From assembly GCA_963210315.1 (NCBI GenBank), contig OY723254.1:1704379-1768378 (forward strand): a stretch of DNA of 64,000 nt. The letters run 5' to 3'. The first letter of the stretch is position 1; every line of letters begins with the position of its first letter. This stretch comes from Rhynchopus euleeides. Its lineage: Eukaryota; Euglenozoa; Diplonemea; Diplonemida; Diplonemidae. Made by a program: the position numbers and the translations under genes. The notes beneath the pieces are model-generated. The model was not told the origin of the DNA. It did no database searches and saw only the letters and a list, made by a program, of their open reading frames with translations. This document shows, piece by piece, positions 1 to 10,403 of the stretch.

Positions 1-1312
1 TGGCGGCGTCATCAGGTCAGGCTTTGTAGTCTCTACACCATCAGTAGTAAGGGAAATCCTAAAACCATACATGAAATCCACCTTTTGGGCCGCTGGTGTA
101 CGAGGCTTGTTCCTCCAATTGAATCATGTTTGCTGCGTCAGGCAATATCAATACAGCCGCTGAAAGAAGTCGAGGTGTTGTGGATCTGCTGCTCACAGGA
201 AGGATTCAGGGTGGATCACAAGACTGACCACCCTCTTTCCTTTGTCAAGTACCCTGTAAAACATCAGAACACCAAGTATCTTTCAACACTACATGTTCAA
301 GAGTGGAATCAGTGGAATCGGAAGGGGTCACCTACCACACGGACACAGTTCCCGCGACTAATAAATGCCGAGAGTTCCGGTGTCCGACCACCTGGTATTA
401 CTTGGCTCCATCCACCCAGTCATTACGAGGGGGCGTCCCTTGAAGCCAGTTCCGCAGAACTCAGACCCCCTTAAAACCAATGTCCTGTGTAGACAACTAC
501 TTAGCCTGCCTGATGACGACACCAATTCGCTGGGAGAGAGGCCGCGGTCCAGGACCCCAATGGGGATGACGTGGCATTGTTTGACCGGATCGGTTGTGTA
601 AGTGTGTAGCCCCCTCCGCCCTCTGTCCCTCCCCCCAGGGTGGTGTGTGGAGGCGAGAAGCGCAAACAGCAGCAATGCAGGCATAGCAAAAAGTGGATCC
701 CTGCAGGTAGACCCTCGGGGTACATCCCTATCATCGGGTCACCTGAAATTTCCCAATTTGAAAATCTGCAACAAGGCAACACGGGATGGGATGGGGCACA
801 TGACCTGCACAGGGGTGGGGGGCAGAGGGCAGGGGGTGGGGTTGTGGTTGGGGTCATGGCATTTGATTACTTGAGCTTTATTGCTCGAATTTCGCACAAG
901 AAACCTCCTCACTTGGCCGATTTTCTCCCACAACAAGGTCCGGCTTCCACAACTCGGATTTGGAGTTGTGTAAGCCGGAGCAAACCTCATTTGCTTGATT
1001 TTTGGGGTCACATGAGTGAGAATTCGGGGCGAAACGTCGCGATTTTCTCACGACTGCCTTCGAAAATGGACAGTTCCAGACCACCAGGACCCGATTATGG
1101 GCCCAGACAAGTTTGGGTCAATAGTTTGGGCGAAATTTCGCCAAGGCCAAAAAACAGCCATTTTCCGGAAATTCCGGGACCCGTTTTAACGCGTTTTAGG
1201 GCCCAAAATAGGCTCAAAACTCAAAAATTCCTTCGAAATCGGGCTCAAACGTCCAAAATAGGACCCCCCCGAAAAAAAAATTTGAAAAGGGTCCCCCTAT
1301 ACACTCTGGGTT
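1..1312. repeat. Dispersed 1.3-kb repeat, copy 1 (cut by window start)
   Basis: This segment matches 37770-39080 almost base for base. Differences seen include single substitutions, a 3-bp indel near 330 (copy 2 near 38100) and a one-base change in the C run near 470. Copy 2 lies inside a TIR-bounded element at 37081-39280, so this is probably the right part of a second copy. It contains an open frame (85-474) with no recognised domain. That frame runs on further in copy 2 because of the C-run difference, so coding status is doubtful. The similarity stops near 1312, where the GGGTACCC cluster begins. Confidence 0.9.
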
Positions 1313-1324
1313 ATGGACAATAAT

Positions 1325-1472
1325 TCACGGGTTCCCGGGCCGGGTACCCGGCGGGTACCCGCCCGGGTACCCGGATCCCGGTATCCGGTGGTATCCGGGG
1401 GGTACCCCCGGGTACCCGGCGGACCACCCGGCCGGGTACCCGGAGGCGGGAACCCGGGTACCCGCCGGGAGG
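1325..1472. repeat. Cluster of GGGTACCC palindromes
   Basis: About 150 bp contain seven exact GGGTACCC octamers plus related GGATCC and GGTATCC variants, separated by short GC-rich spacers. The 8-mer is its own reverse complement, so both strands look alike and many alternative hairpins are possible. It begins exactly where the 1.3-kb repeat ends. Confidence 0.9.
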
Positions 1473-2020
1473 TGAAGACCGCGTCGTGTCCCCTCCACCC
1501 CCCCCCCCCCCCCCCACCTCCCACAGGACATTCGCTCCAAAGTGAACCAAGAGCGGAGGGGAGCTCCTTCCCAATATAGGCGCCACACTTGCCACACTTT
1601 GAGACAGGGCAAATGCCCTCATCCCCCTTCCCCCTCCCCCCCTGGTCTCGGCTCGGGTTCCCCTTCACACCACGATGGACACCGAACCCACTCCACCCCC
1701 CCCCCCCCCCCACCCTGGGGGCAAGGTCGGGAGGGGTGGGGTGGGGTGGGGGGGGAGGGTCAGGTGATTTCCCCCCTTTTTTGGTTTACACCTTCGTGGA
1801 GTGTGGGTGGGGGGGGGGTGTGGGAGTGGGGGTGGGGGTGGAGATGTATCGGGGGTGGGTGCGTCCCTCCTCGGCACCACCTTTCTTGCTGCTTCAAAAG
1901 CAATATACAAAAGTAAAGGAGGGGGGGGGGGGGGCAGTGCGCAGATCGCAGATCGCACCCAAGGGGCAGGATGCGCTCTACGCTCCTCCAATAAGATTCA
2001 CGTGAATAGTGATGTGTGTG
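1473..2020. other. Intergenic, C/G homopolymers
   Basis: The stretch holds C runs of 10-17 bases (near 1497 and 1699), G-rich tracts near 1740-1840 and 1920, and a GT microsatellite at its right end. Open frames here are low-complexity Pro/Gly strings caused by the homopolymers. No gene was seen. Confidence 0.6.
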
Positions 2021-2030
2021 TGTGTGTGTG

Positions 2031-2381
2031 GTTATAAAGTTTTAAGGCGGTGTCGCCCTGCACGGGCAGTAGCACCTCCCCTTCAGTATCGCACTCCCGA
2101 AGGATTCCCCAACACGACGTGACACCGGTTTCGACGCGTACTCTTCGTACCCCTCCCCCCGGCCGCGTCTCTTCAGCGAAGAACCGGGGATAATCGGACC
2201 AGGGCTAGCTAAACCCTGGTGGTGTCACGGGTGGGGTTGGAGAGGGAGAAAAGGAAGAAATGAAGTTGCGAAAAAGTCAAACACTGACACGTGAAATCAA
2301 TAAAAAGGGTGGTATATATCGCCCCCTTGCTGCGACGAAGACACTAAATAGTCAGGCCGCTTCAAGAGTCTTGAGGGCTTG
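2031..2381. repeat. 351-bp direct repeat, copy 1 (LTR-like)
   Basis: This segment recurs at 2830-3179 in the same orientation with only a handful of differences. It starts after a TG run, contains a small stem (CCAGGG...CCCTGG near 2200-2220), and ends GAGGGCTTG. Two direct repeats of this size flanking 448 bp resemble a short LTR-type (TRIM-like) element. No primer-binding site or polyprotein was recognised, so a tandem duplication is equally possible. Confidence 0.85.
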
Positions 2382-2829
2382 AAGGAAGAAACAGGTTGCT
2401 GATGAGTCTCAGGAGCAGGCACCTTTTGTCCGCCCACATGACCTTCGCCCGAAGGCGAACCTCGTCCAGCTTGGCTCGATCGCCACAGAGAAGGGGATCA
2501 TTCTCCGCTGTGGTGAACATCTTAAAAACCGAGGGTGCAGAGGTGGGGCAGCCCACTGGTGCGACAGCAGGCCGCCCCCGGATAGCTATAACTAGTGCAT
2601 AGGAAGCATACGACGGCACACGCAACAGATGCCGAAGGCACAACGGCGGGTCACTTTTAACCACCAGAGGAGTGGCACTCCCGAGGGGTGGGGAAGGGGG
2701 GGTAGTCACAACACTTTCGAAGGAAGTAAAGGGGCAAATGGGATGTTTTGTGCAAGGTAGAAAGGAAGTCACAACATGAGGCAGGGGGGATTGCTCATCA
2801 GGCCTGGGGGAATAGAGGGTTTGTGTGTG
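2382..2829. other. Spacer between the 351-bp direct repeats
   Basis: This 448-bp internal segment has a minus-strand open frame (2362-2874) overlapping both repeats, without a recognised domain. The outer flanks of the repeat pair are both TG microsatellite (about 2013-2030 and 3180-3188), which would hide any target-site duplication. Confidence 0.5.
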
Positions 2830-3179
2830 GTTATAAAGTTTTAAGGCGGTGTCGCCCTGCACGGGCAGTAGCACCTCCCCTTCAGTATCGCACTCCCGAA
2901 GGATTCCCCAACACGACGTGACACCGGTTTCGACGCGTACTCTTCGTACCCCTCCCCCCGGCCGCGTCTCTTCAGCGAAGAACCGGGGATAATCGGACCA
3001 GGGCTAGCTAAACCCTGGTGGTGTCACGGGTGGGGTTGGAGAGGGAGAAAAGGAAGAAATGAAGTTGCGAAAAAGCCAAACACTGACACGTGAAATCAAT
3101 AAAAAAGCGGTATATATCGCCCCCTTGCTGCGACAAAGACACTAAATAGTCAGGCCGCTCCAAGAGTCTTGAGGGCTTG
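2830..3179. repeat. 351-bp direct repeat, copy 2 (LTR-like)
   Basis: Second copy of the repeat at 2031-2381. Just after it (3182-3211) the opening motif of the repeat reappears in diverged form (a TG run followed by a TTTAAAAGGCGGTG-like stretch). This suggests a third truncated start and slightly favours a decayed tandem array over an LTR pair. Confidence 0.85.
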
Positions 3180-3540
3180 TGTGTGTGTGATAACCAACTT
3201 TAAAAGGCGGTGAAAAAGTCCTACAACCACCCTCCTCCCCCCCCCCCTGCGCCTGTGAGTGTGGAGACTAAACCCAGAGCTGGATTCGATCCCCCATAGG
3301 CTTCGGTTTAAACCAGGAACACCAACTGTAGATTCTGAGAGCCTTTTTGTGTGGGTATTGTGTGTTCCTTTGGAGAGGTGGTGGTGGTGGTGGTGGTAGC
3401 GCATCTGAGAGAGATGGTGGGATGTGTTGGTTGTGGGGGAAGGGGAAAGGATGGGAAATCCCGGTGGCGATTTTTTTTACGTGAGAAACGGCGTGTGTGT
3501 GGAGGGTGAGAAAATGCCGGATGTGTAAGCGACCCGAGAG

Positions 3541-3584
3541 CCCCCCCCCCCCCCCCCCCGGGAGAACCGGGGGGGGGGGGGGGG
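3541..3584. repeat. C19 / G16 inverted homopolymers
   Basis: A run of 19 C is followed by a short GGGAGAACC-type spacer and a run of about 16 G. Together they could form a very stable C:G hairpin, a G-quadruplex or an i-motif about 150 bp upstream of the membrane cyclase-like gene. The rest of 3180-3730 is microsatellite-rich with no gene. Confidence 0.9.
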
Positions 3585-3730
3585 AGGAGGAGGAGCAGTT
3601 CCCTGCATAAAGCCAGGCGATACCCACTTGTCTCCCACACCCCTGCATTCCCCAACGGTGAGCTGTCTATTGTCTGTGGACAATCGCCTTCCTTACACCC
3701 ATTTCACCTGGCAGGCACACCTCCCACCTT

Positions 3731-5392
3731 GTGATGCACTATTCCAGAGGACCCCGTCTTTCAGACCCCGGCGCGCATGCCCGGACTCAGCAAGAAGAGT
3801 TGCGTGTGCAGCGGCGCGTGAGTGCTGTGCTGCTCGGGATAGCGGGTATCCTCACCAGCGGTGCCTTATGGATGGTCTACCCGCATGTCGCTGTGGCGCT
3901 GATGATTACGATCGTCCTGTGCCTGATCCCGAGTCTGCTGATGCTGGTGTTCGGGCTGTGTGTCAAATCGGTCCCCCTCCTGCTGTGGGAGTTTGTCATC
4001 TACAGCTGGACATTCAGCCTCATCAGCGGCCTCACGTACGGAGCCCAGTTGGGGCTGCCCCAGCCGTACCCAATGGTTGTCGTCTTTCTCGACATGGCGC
4101 TTGTCAACCAGCTGCCGCAGCACATTGCGATCGTGACATTGGTCCTGTCGTGCCTCGGCATTTTGGTGACGAACATCATGGAGGCCACCGATAGTTTCAT
4201 CCCAGATATTGAGACGTTCCGTCATGTCTGTGACTGCACTGACCCCCCGTGTCGCATGAAAGCGCAAGACTATGTGTCGGTTGTGTTTCTCAATATTGCT
4301 GTTCTGGTCCTAGGCTTCTACCTGACGAGGCGATTTGCCATGCAGGTGCTGCAAGAGAAGGCGATGATGCAGGCAACCATCGAGACAGCGGAACAGATTG
4401 CGACGTGCCTCGGGGGCTTCGACCTGGACGCTGCAGAGGAGCTGCTGGAGGGCGGGGAGGCTGCACGCCTGCCGAGGGGGCTGACGGAGTCGCTGCGCAA
4501 TCAGCTGCAGAACCTGCGGATGTACAAGCCGTACCTCCCAAAGTCGTGCCTCCCTGACACCACGGCAGACACACCGCAGTCGGGTCAGGCAGCAGGAGGG
4601 GTCGCTCCCTTGCTTGCCGGTGTGGCGCAGCCGCTGCCTGATCTGGCGGTGAAGCACTGCACACTCATGGTCAGCAACATGCACGACACTGTGGAGCAGG
4701 TCGACACTGCGCACTGCACGTTTGCGGGCGCCTTCTCCCAGGTACTGCAGGACACGCTGTTCCAGATCGAGGCGGGGCGGGGCATGGTGGACCTCTTCGT
4801 GGGTGACAGGATCATGTCGCACTTCAACGCGTCGCGGAGATGCGTGCAGCATGCCACGCGTGCCGTGCAGGCTGCGAAGAACCTCTGCCAGGGCGACGTG
4901 GCACTCAACATCGCGATCGCCACGGGGAATGTGCACTGTGGGGACATGGGGTGTTCCGACATGCGCCGCTTTGGCGTCATCGGTCGGCTGTCGTGGGAGA
5001 CATGGGGGCTGGAACGTGCGGGGCGCGCACTGGGTATTGCAGTGCTGTGCAACCGGCAGACCCAGTCGGACGCACACCTGAATCACGAGTTGCGTCTCGT
5101 GCCACGCCTAGTGTCGTTGCTCCGACGTGCCCCCGACAGACTTATTTCCTGCCAGGACGAAGATGTCAGCCCAGGCCCTGTTTACGAAGTATTGTGCCAC
5201 TCACCTGCCCAGCTTTCAGTTCGTAGCGAAGAGTGGATGTATGAGATGCAAGAGATGATCGAAAAGTGGAGCGATTACAACAAGTCTGTGAGGAGCTTCT
5301 TGTTTGGCAGTGATCTGCAGTCACCGGAAATGCCCCTCTCGCCTAACATGCGGGCAACCGCCTCACGTGAGCCGTTAGAACTTCTGCTCTAG
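3731..5392 (+). CDS. Six-pass membrane protein with degenerate class III cyclase domain
   Basis: The single-exon reading frame gives 553 residues. Hydrophobic segments lie at about 31-50, 52-74, 82-102, 113-125, 131-150 and 181-199. A helical stretch follows, then an NLRMYKPYLP motif (about 261-270) of the kind that precedes catalytic domains in protist adenylyl cyclases. Residues about 309-440 look like a class III nucleotidyl cyclase: VGDRIMSHFNA (about 357-367) and IATGNVHCGDMG (about 396-407) followed by FGVIG. The strand that normally carries the first metal-binding Asp reads TLMVSNMHDT (311-320), and the usual VNLAARLE region reads SWETWGLERAG. I infer a catalytically weak or dead cyclase homologue acting as a membrane sensor or scaffold. 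ATGATG at 3731 is the first in-frame start. No introns are needed. Confidence 0.8.
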   Translation: MMHYSRGPRLSDPGAHARTQQEELRVQRRVSAVLLGIAGILTSGALWMVYPHVAVALMITIVLCLIPSLLMLVFGLCVKSVPLLLWEFVIYSWTFSLISGLTYGAQLGLPQPYPMVVVFLDMALVNQLPQHIAIVTLVLSCLGILVTNIMEATDSFIPDIETFRHVCDCTDPPCRMKAQDYVSVVFLNIAVLVLGFYLTRRFAMQVLQEKAMMQATIETAEQIATCLGGFDLDAAEELLEGGEAARLPRGLTESLRNQLQNLRMYKPYLPKSCLPDTTADTPQSGQAAGGVAPLLAGVAQPLPDLAVKHCTLMVSNMHDTVEQVDTAHCTFAGAFSQVLQDTLFQIEAGRGMVDLFVGDRIMSHFNASRRCVQHATRAVQAAKNLCQGDVALNIAIATGNVHCGDMGCSDMRRFGVIGRLSWETWGLERAGRALGIAVLCNRQTQSDAHLNHELRLVPRLVSLLRRAPDRLISCQDEDVSPGPVYEVLCHSPAQLSVRSEEWMYEMQEMIEKWSDYNKSVRSFLFGSDLQSPEMPLSPNMRATASREPLELLL

Positions 5393-6201
5393 TCCGATCA
5401 CCTGATCCTTCTCGTCCTGCACCTGGCATCCTCGCATTTATCAATGCGAGAATCTGGGGCGCATTGAACGAGTTTTGAAACCGTGCACCTCGCAGCACCC
5501 CCCTGTGATAGGAGCCCCTGTTTCAGGTTCTTCTGGCCGTGCAACTGGTAGTGCCTCTTGTCCTGCCCCATTACGGGTGCAAATGTAGTTAGTGGCGCTT
5601 TGGGTGATCAACACAATCTACCTTGCGTTGTCTTTGTCATGACGGTATGCACAGACACCGGCACGTGTCGTTTTATTCACCCGGCGCAAAACAGTGCCTT
5701 TTCCTTTGCCTCTTCTTTTCTCCGTTGTGGGACGGCTTGACCCAGAGGGGCCGTGACACCGTGCTGACGTGTGGTAACCTTACAACTCACCCCCCCCCCC
5801 TCCCCCCATTTGGAGCACACCCTTTCGATGCAGTCTGCCAACAAAACCACATCAGTTCATATCCTCATGGCCAGTGCAATACTCTATGTCTTTTCGAAAC
5901 ACACACGCCATCATGATGATAAGAGGGTTGTTGTTATATGGGTCTCAGGGCGAGCCCCCCTCGCTACAAATTGATCACCACATGCACAACATCACCAACC
6001 CCCGCCAGCCTCCACAACACGCGCAATTCTGCCGAAAGGCGGTGGCGCAAAGGGCGCCCTGAGTTCCGCAGCCTATCGTGCATTCGGTTGACCTGGAAAA
6101 AGGGCAAGTGGTCTATCCGGAGCCAGAAGAGTGATCCAAACAGATCTGCTGTGGGGTCGCACCCCTCTCGCGGCAAGGTGGCCCGCAAGCGCTGTGCGTG
6201 A
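5393..6201. other. Intergenic
   Basis: The region between the cyclase-like gene and the MGCGAS gene has a short C tract near 5790 and no repeat or open frame that looks coding. It should contain the 3' UTR of the first gene and the promoter of the second; no motif could be assigned. Confidence 0.5.
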
Positions 6202-7087
6202 ATGGGGTGTGGGGCCTCCAACTCGACCCACGGCAAGTGGCGGCAGTCGGGGGTCAGCCCGAAGCGCTCGACAAGGCGTGTTACGTTTGTGGAGCAGCCT
6301 GCTGATGATGTGTCGGCAGCTCCGAGCAACAGGGACCGTGCGTCCATCATCCTGCAGCAGACACCTCGCCGTTCAATCCTTTTAAGGGTATGTGATGTCA
6401 GAGCTGCAGAGCAGGGGGTACACCTTTGTGCCCGCCTTCACACCAACCTTCATCAGGCAGAGCGTTCACCCGGGTTTGGGGCACACACAAAACCTGCATC
6501 ATATGCAAGAGTGTGGTGGCTGCAAAAAAAAGAGCCACATTGCTCGGGGAGGGGTGACTCTGTCTGGAGGCTTGCCTTACCTTCGCCTCCAACCATGCCC
6601 CCCCCCAACACCCCCTTCACAGAAGAAGTCAGACGGGAACCCTGCTGATGGGGTCGAGTGGAATGGCCTCAGCCCTGTCCCCATGCCCAGTGCAGATCCG
6701 GCAGGCCCGACGACGGGATTCAGCGAATTAATCAGTCCGCAGCAGGAGCTGGAACAGCAGGACCTCGATGCCGCTCACCAGGTCTACAAGGCGCGCGACG
6801 GGGTCACACCTGAAACGCAGTCTTCAGATGCCCAGTCACCTGCAGTGACTGGGCATGTAGAATCGCCGAGGCTGCCTGAGGAAGTGGGTGAGGCAAACGA
6901 GGTATCTTGTGTCTCGCATGATGTAAACGCCATTCGTCAGGCGGGCCCAGGTGGCACTCCAGAATGCACAGAAAGTGGAGGTATGGCAGAAGATACGGCT
7001 GCTGCAGGGGCGCTGCTCATCGTACCTCTTCCTCCGGTAGAGGTCGGTGCTGCTGTCGAAGATGTCTCGCATGAGATAGTGTGCTGA
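6202..7087 (+). CDS. Small N-terminally lipidated protein (MGCGAS start), two exons
   Basis: Exon 1 is 6202-6387 (62 codons) and exon 2 is 6623-7087 (154 residues plus TGA), total 216 residues. The 235-bp intron starts GTATGTG, ends TTCACAG and is phase 0. The N-terminus MGCGASNSTHG has Gly2 and Cys3, the classic context for N-myristoylation followed by palmitoylation, so the protein probably sits on the inner face of the plasma or flagellar membrane. The remainder is hydrophilic, rich in Pro, Glu, Ala and Ser, and predicted disordered. No enzymatic domain was recognised. The splice call rests on the donor matching other genes here and on the open frame across the junction. Function is unknown. 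Confidence 0.72.
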
Positions 7088-7279
7088 TGATGGCAGGATG
7101 AAGAGGATTTGGAGTGGAAGCTGTGCGTCTGCGAAGCAAACGCGGAAATCACTCAAAACCACGCATGTTGGGGGGAGGGGCGGGGTGGGTTTATTCGTGG
7201 TTGTGATAATGCCGCCCACACCCCTTGCTGCTGGGTGTGGTGTTGTACTGCATCCGCACCGTACAGTTTCCTGTGTTGT
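7088..7279. other. Intergenic, 3' of the MGCGAS gene
   Basis: A short stretch with G tracts and no supported feature, ending at the TA where the 468-bp transposon inserted. Confidence 0.4.
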
Positions 7280-7281
7280 TA

Positions 7282-7749
7282 CTGGGGGGGGGCAAATACA
7301 AGGGTATACTCTTCTATTCACCGTGCCAGCTTACGTAATTCAGGGTTTTCAAAAAATTGTTTTTTAGCTGAAAAGTTGTCTAGTATGCAAATACAAGAGT
7401 ATATACTCTTGTATTTGCATACTAGAAATGTGGCCTCCGGGTGGGCCCTCATGGGGCAGCGGCGCCGAAGAGACAATACGAGCGTCCTCTTGGCCTTTCC
7501 CACCCCGAGGCGACTCCCACCCGACCGTGACGACTCCAGACAGGAGGCCCACTGGCCTGGGGGAGGTCATTGGAAGTACAAAATATGATGAAAACCCCAC
7601 AAAAGTTCTTCAAAAGTCTAGTATGCAAATACAAGAGTATACTCTTGTATTTGCTCGATGAACTTTTTAAAATCGCGATTTCTGGAGTACTCTTGTATTA
7701 GCATATACCCTTGTATTTGCATATACTCTTGTATTTGCCCCCCCCCCAG
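7282..7749. mobile_element. 468-bp TA-flanked DNA transposon, copy 1
   Basis: The element starts CTGGGGGGGGCAAATACAAG and ends with its inverse, between TA dinucleotides at 7280-7281 and 7750-7751. Internally it has several palindromic blocks of the type AATACAAGAGTATA/TATACTCTTGTATT. A reverse-complement copy of exactly the same length occurs at 61335-61802 with very few differences, which implies recent activity. No transposase frame is present, so it is non-autonomous (MITE-like). Confidence 0.93.
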
Positions 7750-7751
7750 TA

Positions 7752-9504
7752 ACACAGCTCCATTCAACAGAACTGAAGAGACGCGGTCTTCCCTCTAGCC
7801 TGTCAGTGGTCATGTCTCACAGTGAGCCCATACCGCCACACGAAGAAATTGTTGGTGGGGTAACAAAAACCACCAGCTTTTTTCGCTGATTTGTGTGAGA
7901 ATGTTTTCATGGTTCATTGGACCAATGCATACCCGCTTTCGGGATCATCAAAGAAAATAAAGATGGGCGGATACATGCAGCGTGAGGAGACTCGCCTGCT
8001 GTACCTGTACCGGCATGTCTCACACATGCGATGTATAGTCACCGGGCCCCTCCCCTCCTCCAGCATGACAGCAATGTATAGGCAAGGGGCTATTCGTCCG
8101 CCGTAAAGAAAATCATCAGCGGCAGAATCGCTGCGGGAGGGTTTTGCCTGCACACTGCGCTCTCAAAACAAACAATTCAATGTTCTCCAGAATAACAACT
8201 TTGTGTACGTCACTTCCCTGGCCTTCTGGCACGCCAGGACTGAAAAATGCACTCGAGTCGACAAAGGAAGCTTCTGCTCCCCCACGTGAAATGTTGACTC
8301 CATCCGCTCGCTGGCTCTGCGTCCGCTCTGGTTTGGTTCCGTATGTCCTTCATTTTCCCTCTCTGGTAATCAAGTGGGTGTCCACAGTGCATGGCAGTCA
8401 GAATGTATGCCCAGTGTGTTCTCCACTACGGCAAACAGTCTTCGTATTAGTGTGTGCAGGGTGTGTGGCCGTATCGCTCGATGCGACCTACACTGACAAG
8501 GAAGGTTACCATGTGTGTGGGGGTGGGGGGGGGGGTGCGGATGTTCTCCCCGCCACGTCAAGCCCTGCTAAAAACAAGACGCAACCATGGCACCCTGGAA
8601 GACAGATTCTGTCCAGTCTACGCCACGCCATACTCTTTCGCAGGCACAGGTTCACTGCAGCCTTTGCAGCACGGCGCGCCTGGCGTGCAGGCCTTTTCTT
8701 TCAGGGGTGCTGTTGGGCAGGCCACCTTTTTTTTGGTTCTTCTGGCCAGGCGGTGGCACTGCCTTCTGTCGCCTCTTTGCCCCACGCCAGCGCGTGGCAA
8801 ATCAAAAAACACAGGCATGGCCGGTGGGATTGAGTGAACACTGTTGGCATTTTTGAACCTGACTCCACAAGAGACGCTGTGCAAACGGCGCTTCCATCCA
8901 CAATCCAGACCCCACCAAGGTGTGTGTGTGTGACACGATGCGAATTCGCTCCGGTGCGATCCCCATGAACCACAAAGGTTTCGTGTGCGCGTTGATACTG
9001 TCACACCAGACGCACCTGCAAAGTGCAAACTGCAAACAGGATTAGTCAAAATGGTGGGTCCGTCTTCACAGAGGCATGACACAGTTATATTCGCCATGCC
9101 ACCACCATGCCTTGCAGGGCATGAAGGTCGATGCGAGTGATTCTTGCAACGAGGCGTGTCGAATTGGTATCTTTCTTGCCTCCTCCCCTCAGTGCTGATA
9201 TTGTATTCTGCAGTATTTCTCGCGGCAGGGTGGCCATGTTTCCGGATTTGGCGCACAAAAACAACAGCCTTATCTGTATACCCACCTCTGCCCTTGTGAT
9301 GTGACAGCGCCTTCTAGCAAACGGAGCATTCACCACCGCCGTTCACCCTCTTACACCTCGGGCCTTGGTCGCCACAACAAAGGTGTCCTTGATGCATCCT
9401 GAACTCACATCACTCCCATCTCCCTCTTCGGGCATCCGGTGTGTTTTTTTTGTTGTTGTCGTGAGCGGTCTTCGGGACTACTGCCACTCTGCCCCCCCCC
9501 CCCC
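7752..9504. other. Intergenic, no supported gene
   Basis: About 1.75 kb of mixed-composition sequence with GT/AC and G microsatellites (for example 8514-8534). Open frames on both strands (such as 8144-8833 + and 8618-9256 -) overlap each other, lack recognisable domains and have composition typical of random GC-rich DNA. Nothing could be supported. Confidence 0.4.
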
Positions 9505-9508
9505 TACT

Positions 9509-10401
9509 GGCATAGACCCCGATAAGAGGGGGTCAGGGGTCGGGGGTCGGGAGGGGGTCCGAGGGGGTCGCCTTGAGGAATTTGCCTGAATGGGGACCAC
9601 CAATAAGGGGTGTTCATAGGCACCCCATGGCCAAAATGACCCCACTGCGATCCGCACAAACTCCAAACATTCAAAAGAACGGGTTTTTGAAAAATCCGAG
9701 GGGGGGGTCGGGGAGGGTGCCGCTGGGTGGGTGGGTAGGGTGACATGGTGTGTGCCTCCCAGGCATCTCCTCCCATGAATATCCCTGGACCAGACCCACA
9801 TTTCATGAGTGAAGCTTGGTACTTCTATCCACGAAATGACCCCACTACGATCCGCAGAAGTCCCAAATATTCAAAAGGACGGGGTTTTGCAAACCCTGTG
9901 TGGGGGGGTCGGAGGGGGTCGGGAGGGGGGCCGACCCCTCATACTCCGACCCGAGTTTGCAACCCCCCATTTTCCGACCCCTGAGAAATAGTGCAAAAGT
10001 TCCGACCCCCAAGTTTCAGACCCCCATTTTCTGACCCCCTTCCGACCCCTCCGACCCCCCGTATTCCGACCCCCGAGAACAATGGGGGGTCGGGAGGGGG
10101 GCCGACCCCCTCTGACCCCCATATCCAACCCCTCGATTCCGACCCCCGGGTTTCCGACCCCCATTCTCGATGGACCACCTCCGCATTTCAGGGGTGTTGG
10201 GTGGCACCTCCACCAACAAAGTGACCCCACTACGATCCACACGGAGCCCGAACAATGCAACAGAGGGAGAAACCCGCGTTTCCTCGGGAAAAACCTAGGG
10301 TTTTTCCCGGATATTTGGGGGGGGGGGTCTTTTATAAGAGGGGGTCGGGGGTCGGGGGTCGGGTGGGGTCAGGGGGTCGGATTCTTATCGGGGTCTCTGC
10401 C
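9509..10401. mobile_element. 893-bp element with GGGGGTCGG subrepeats
   Basis: The left end GGCATAGACCCCGATAAGA and right end TCTTATCGGGGTCTCTGCC are imperfect inverted repeats. They lie between TACT at 9505-9508 and TACT at 10402-10405, a likely 4-bp target duplication. The interior is built of GGGGTCGG-type short repeats that invert near the middle. It also holds several diverged copies of a unit containing ATGACCCCACTGCGATCC, which occurs elsewhere in the window. No coding frame was recognised. Confidence 0.75.
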
Positions 10402-10403
10402 TA

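Noticed and set aside
2394-2420. CTGATGAG motif suggesting a hammerhead ribozyme
   Set aside because: No matching GAAA core and stem II partner were found nearby.
3270-3300. B-box-like GGATTCGATCCC suggesting a tRNA
   Set aside because: No A box, anticodon arm or acceptor stem could be drawn around it.
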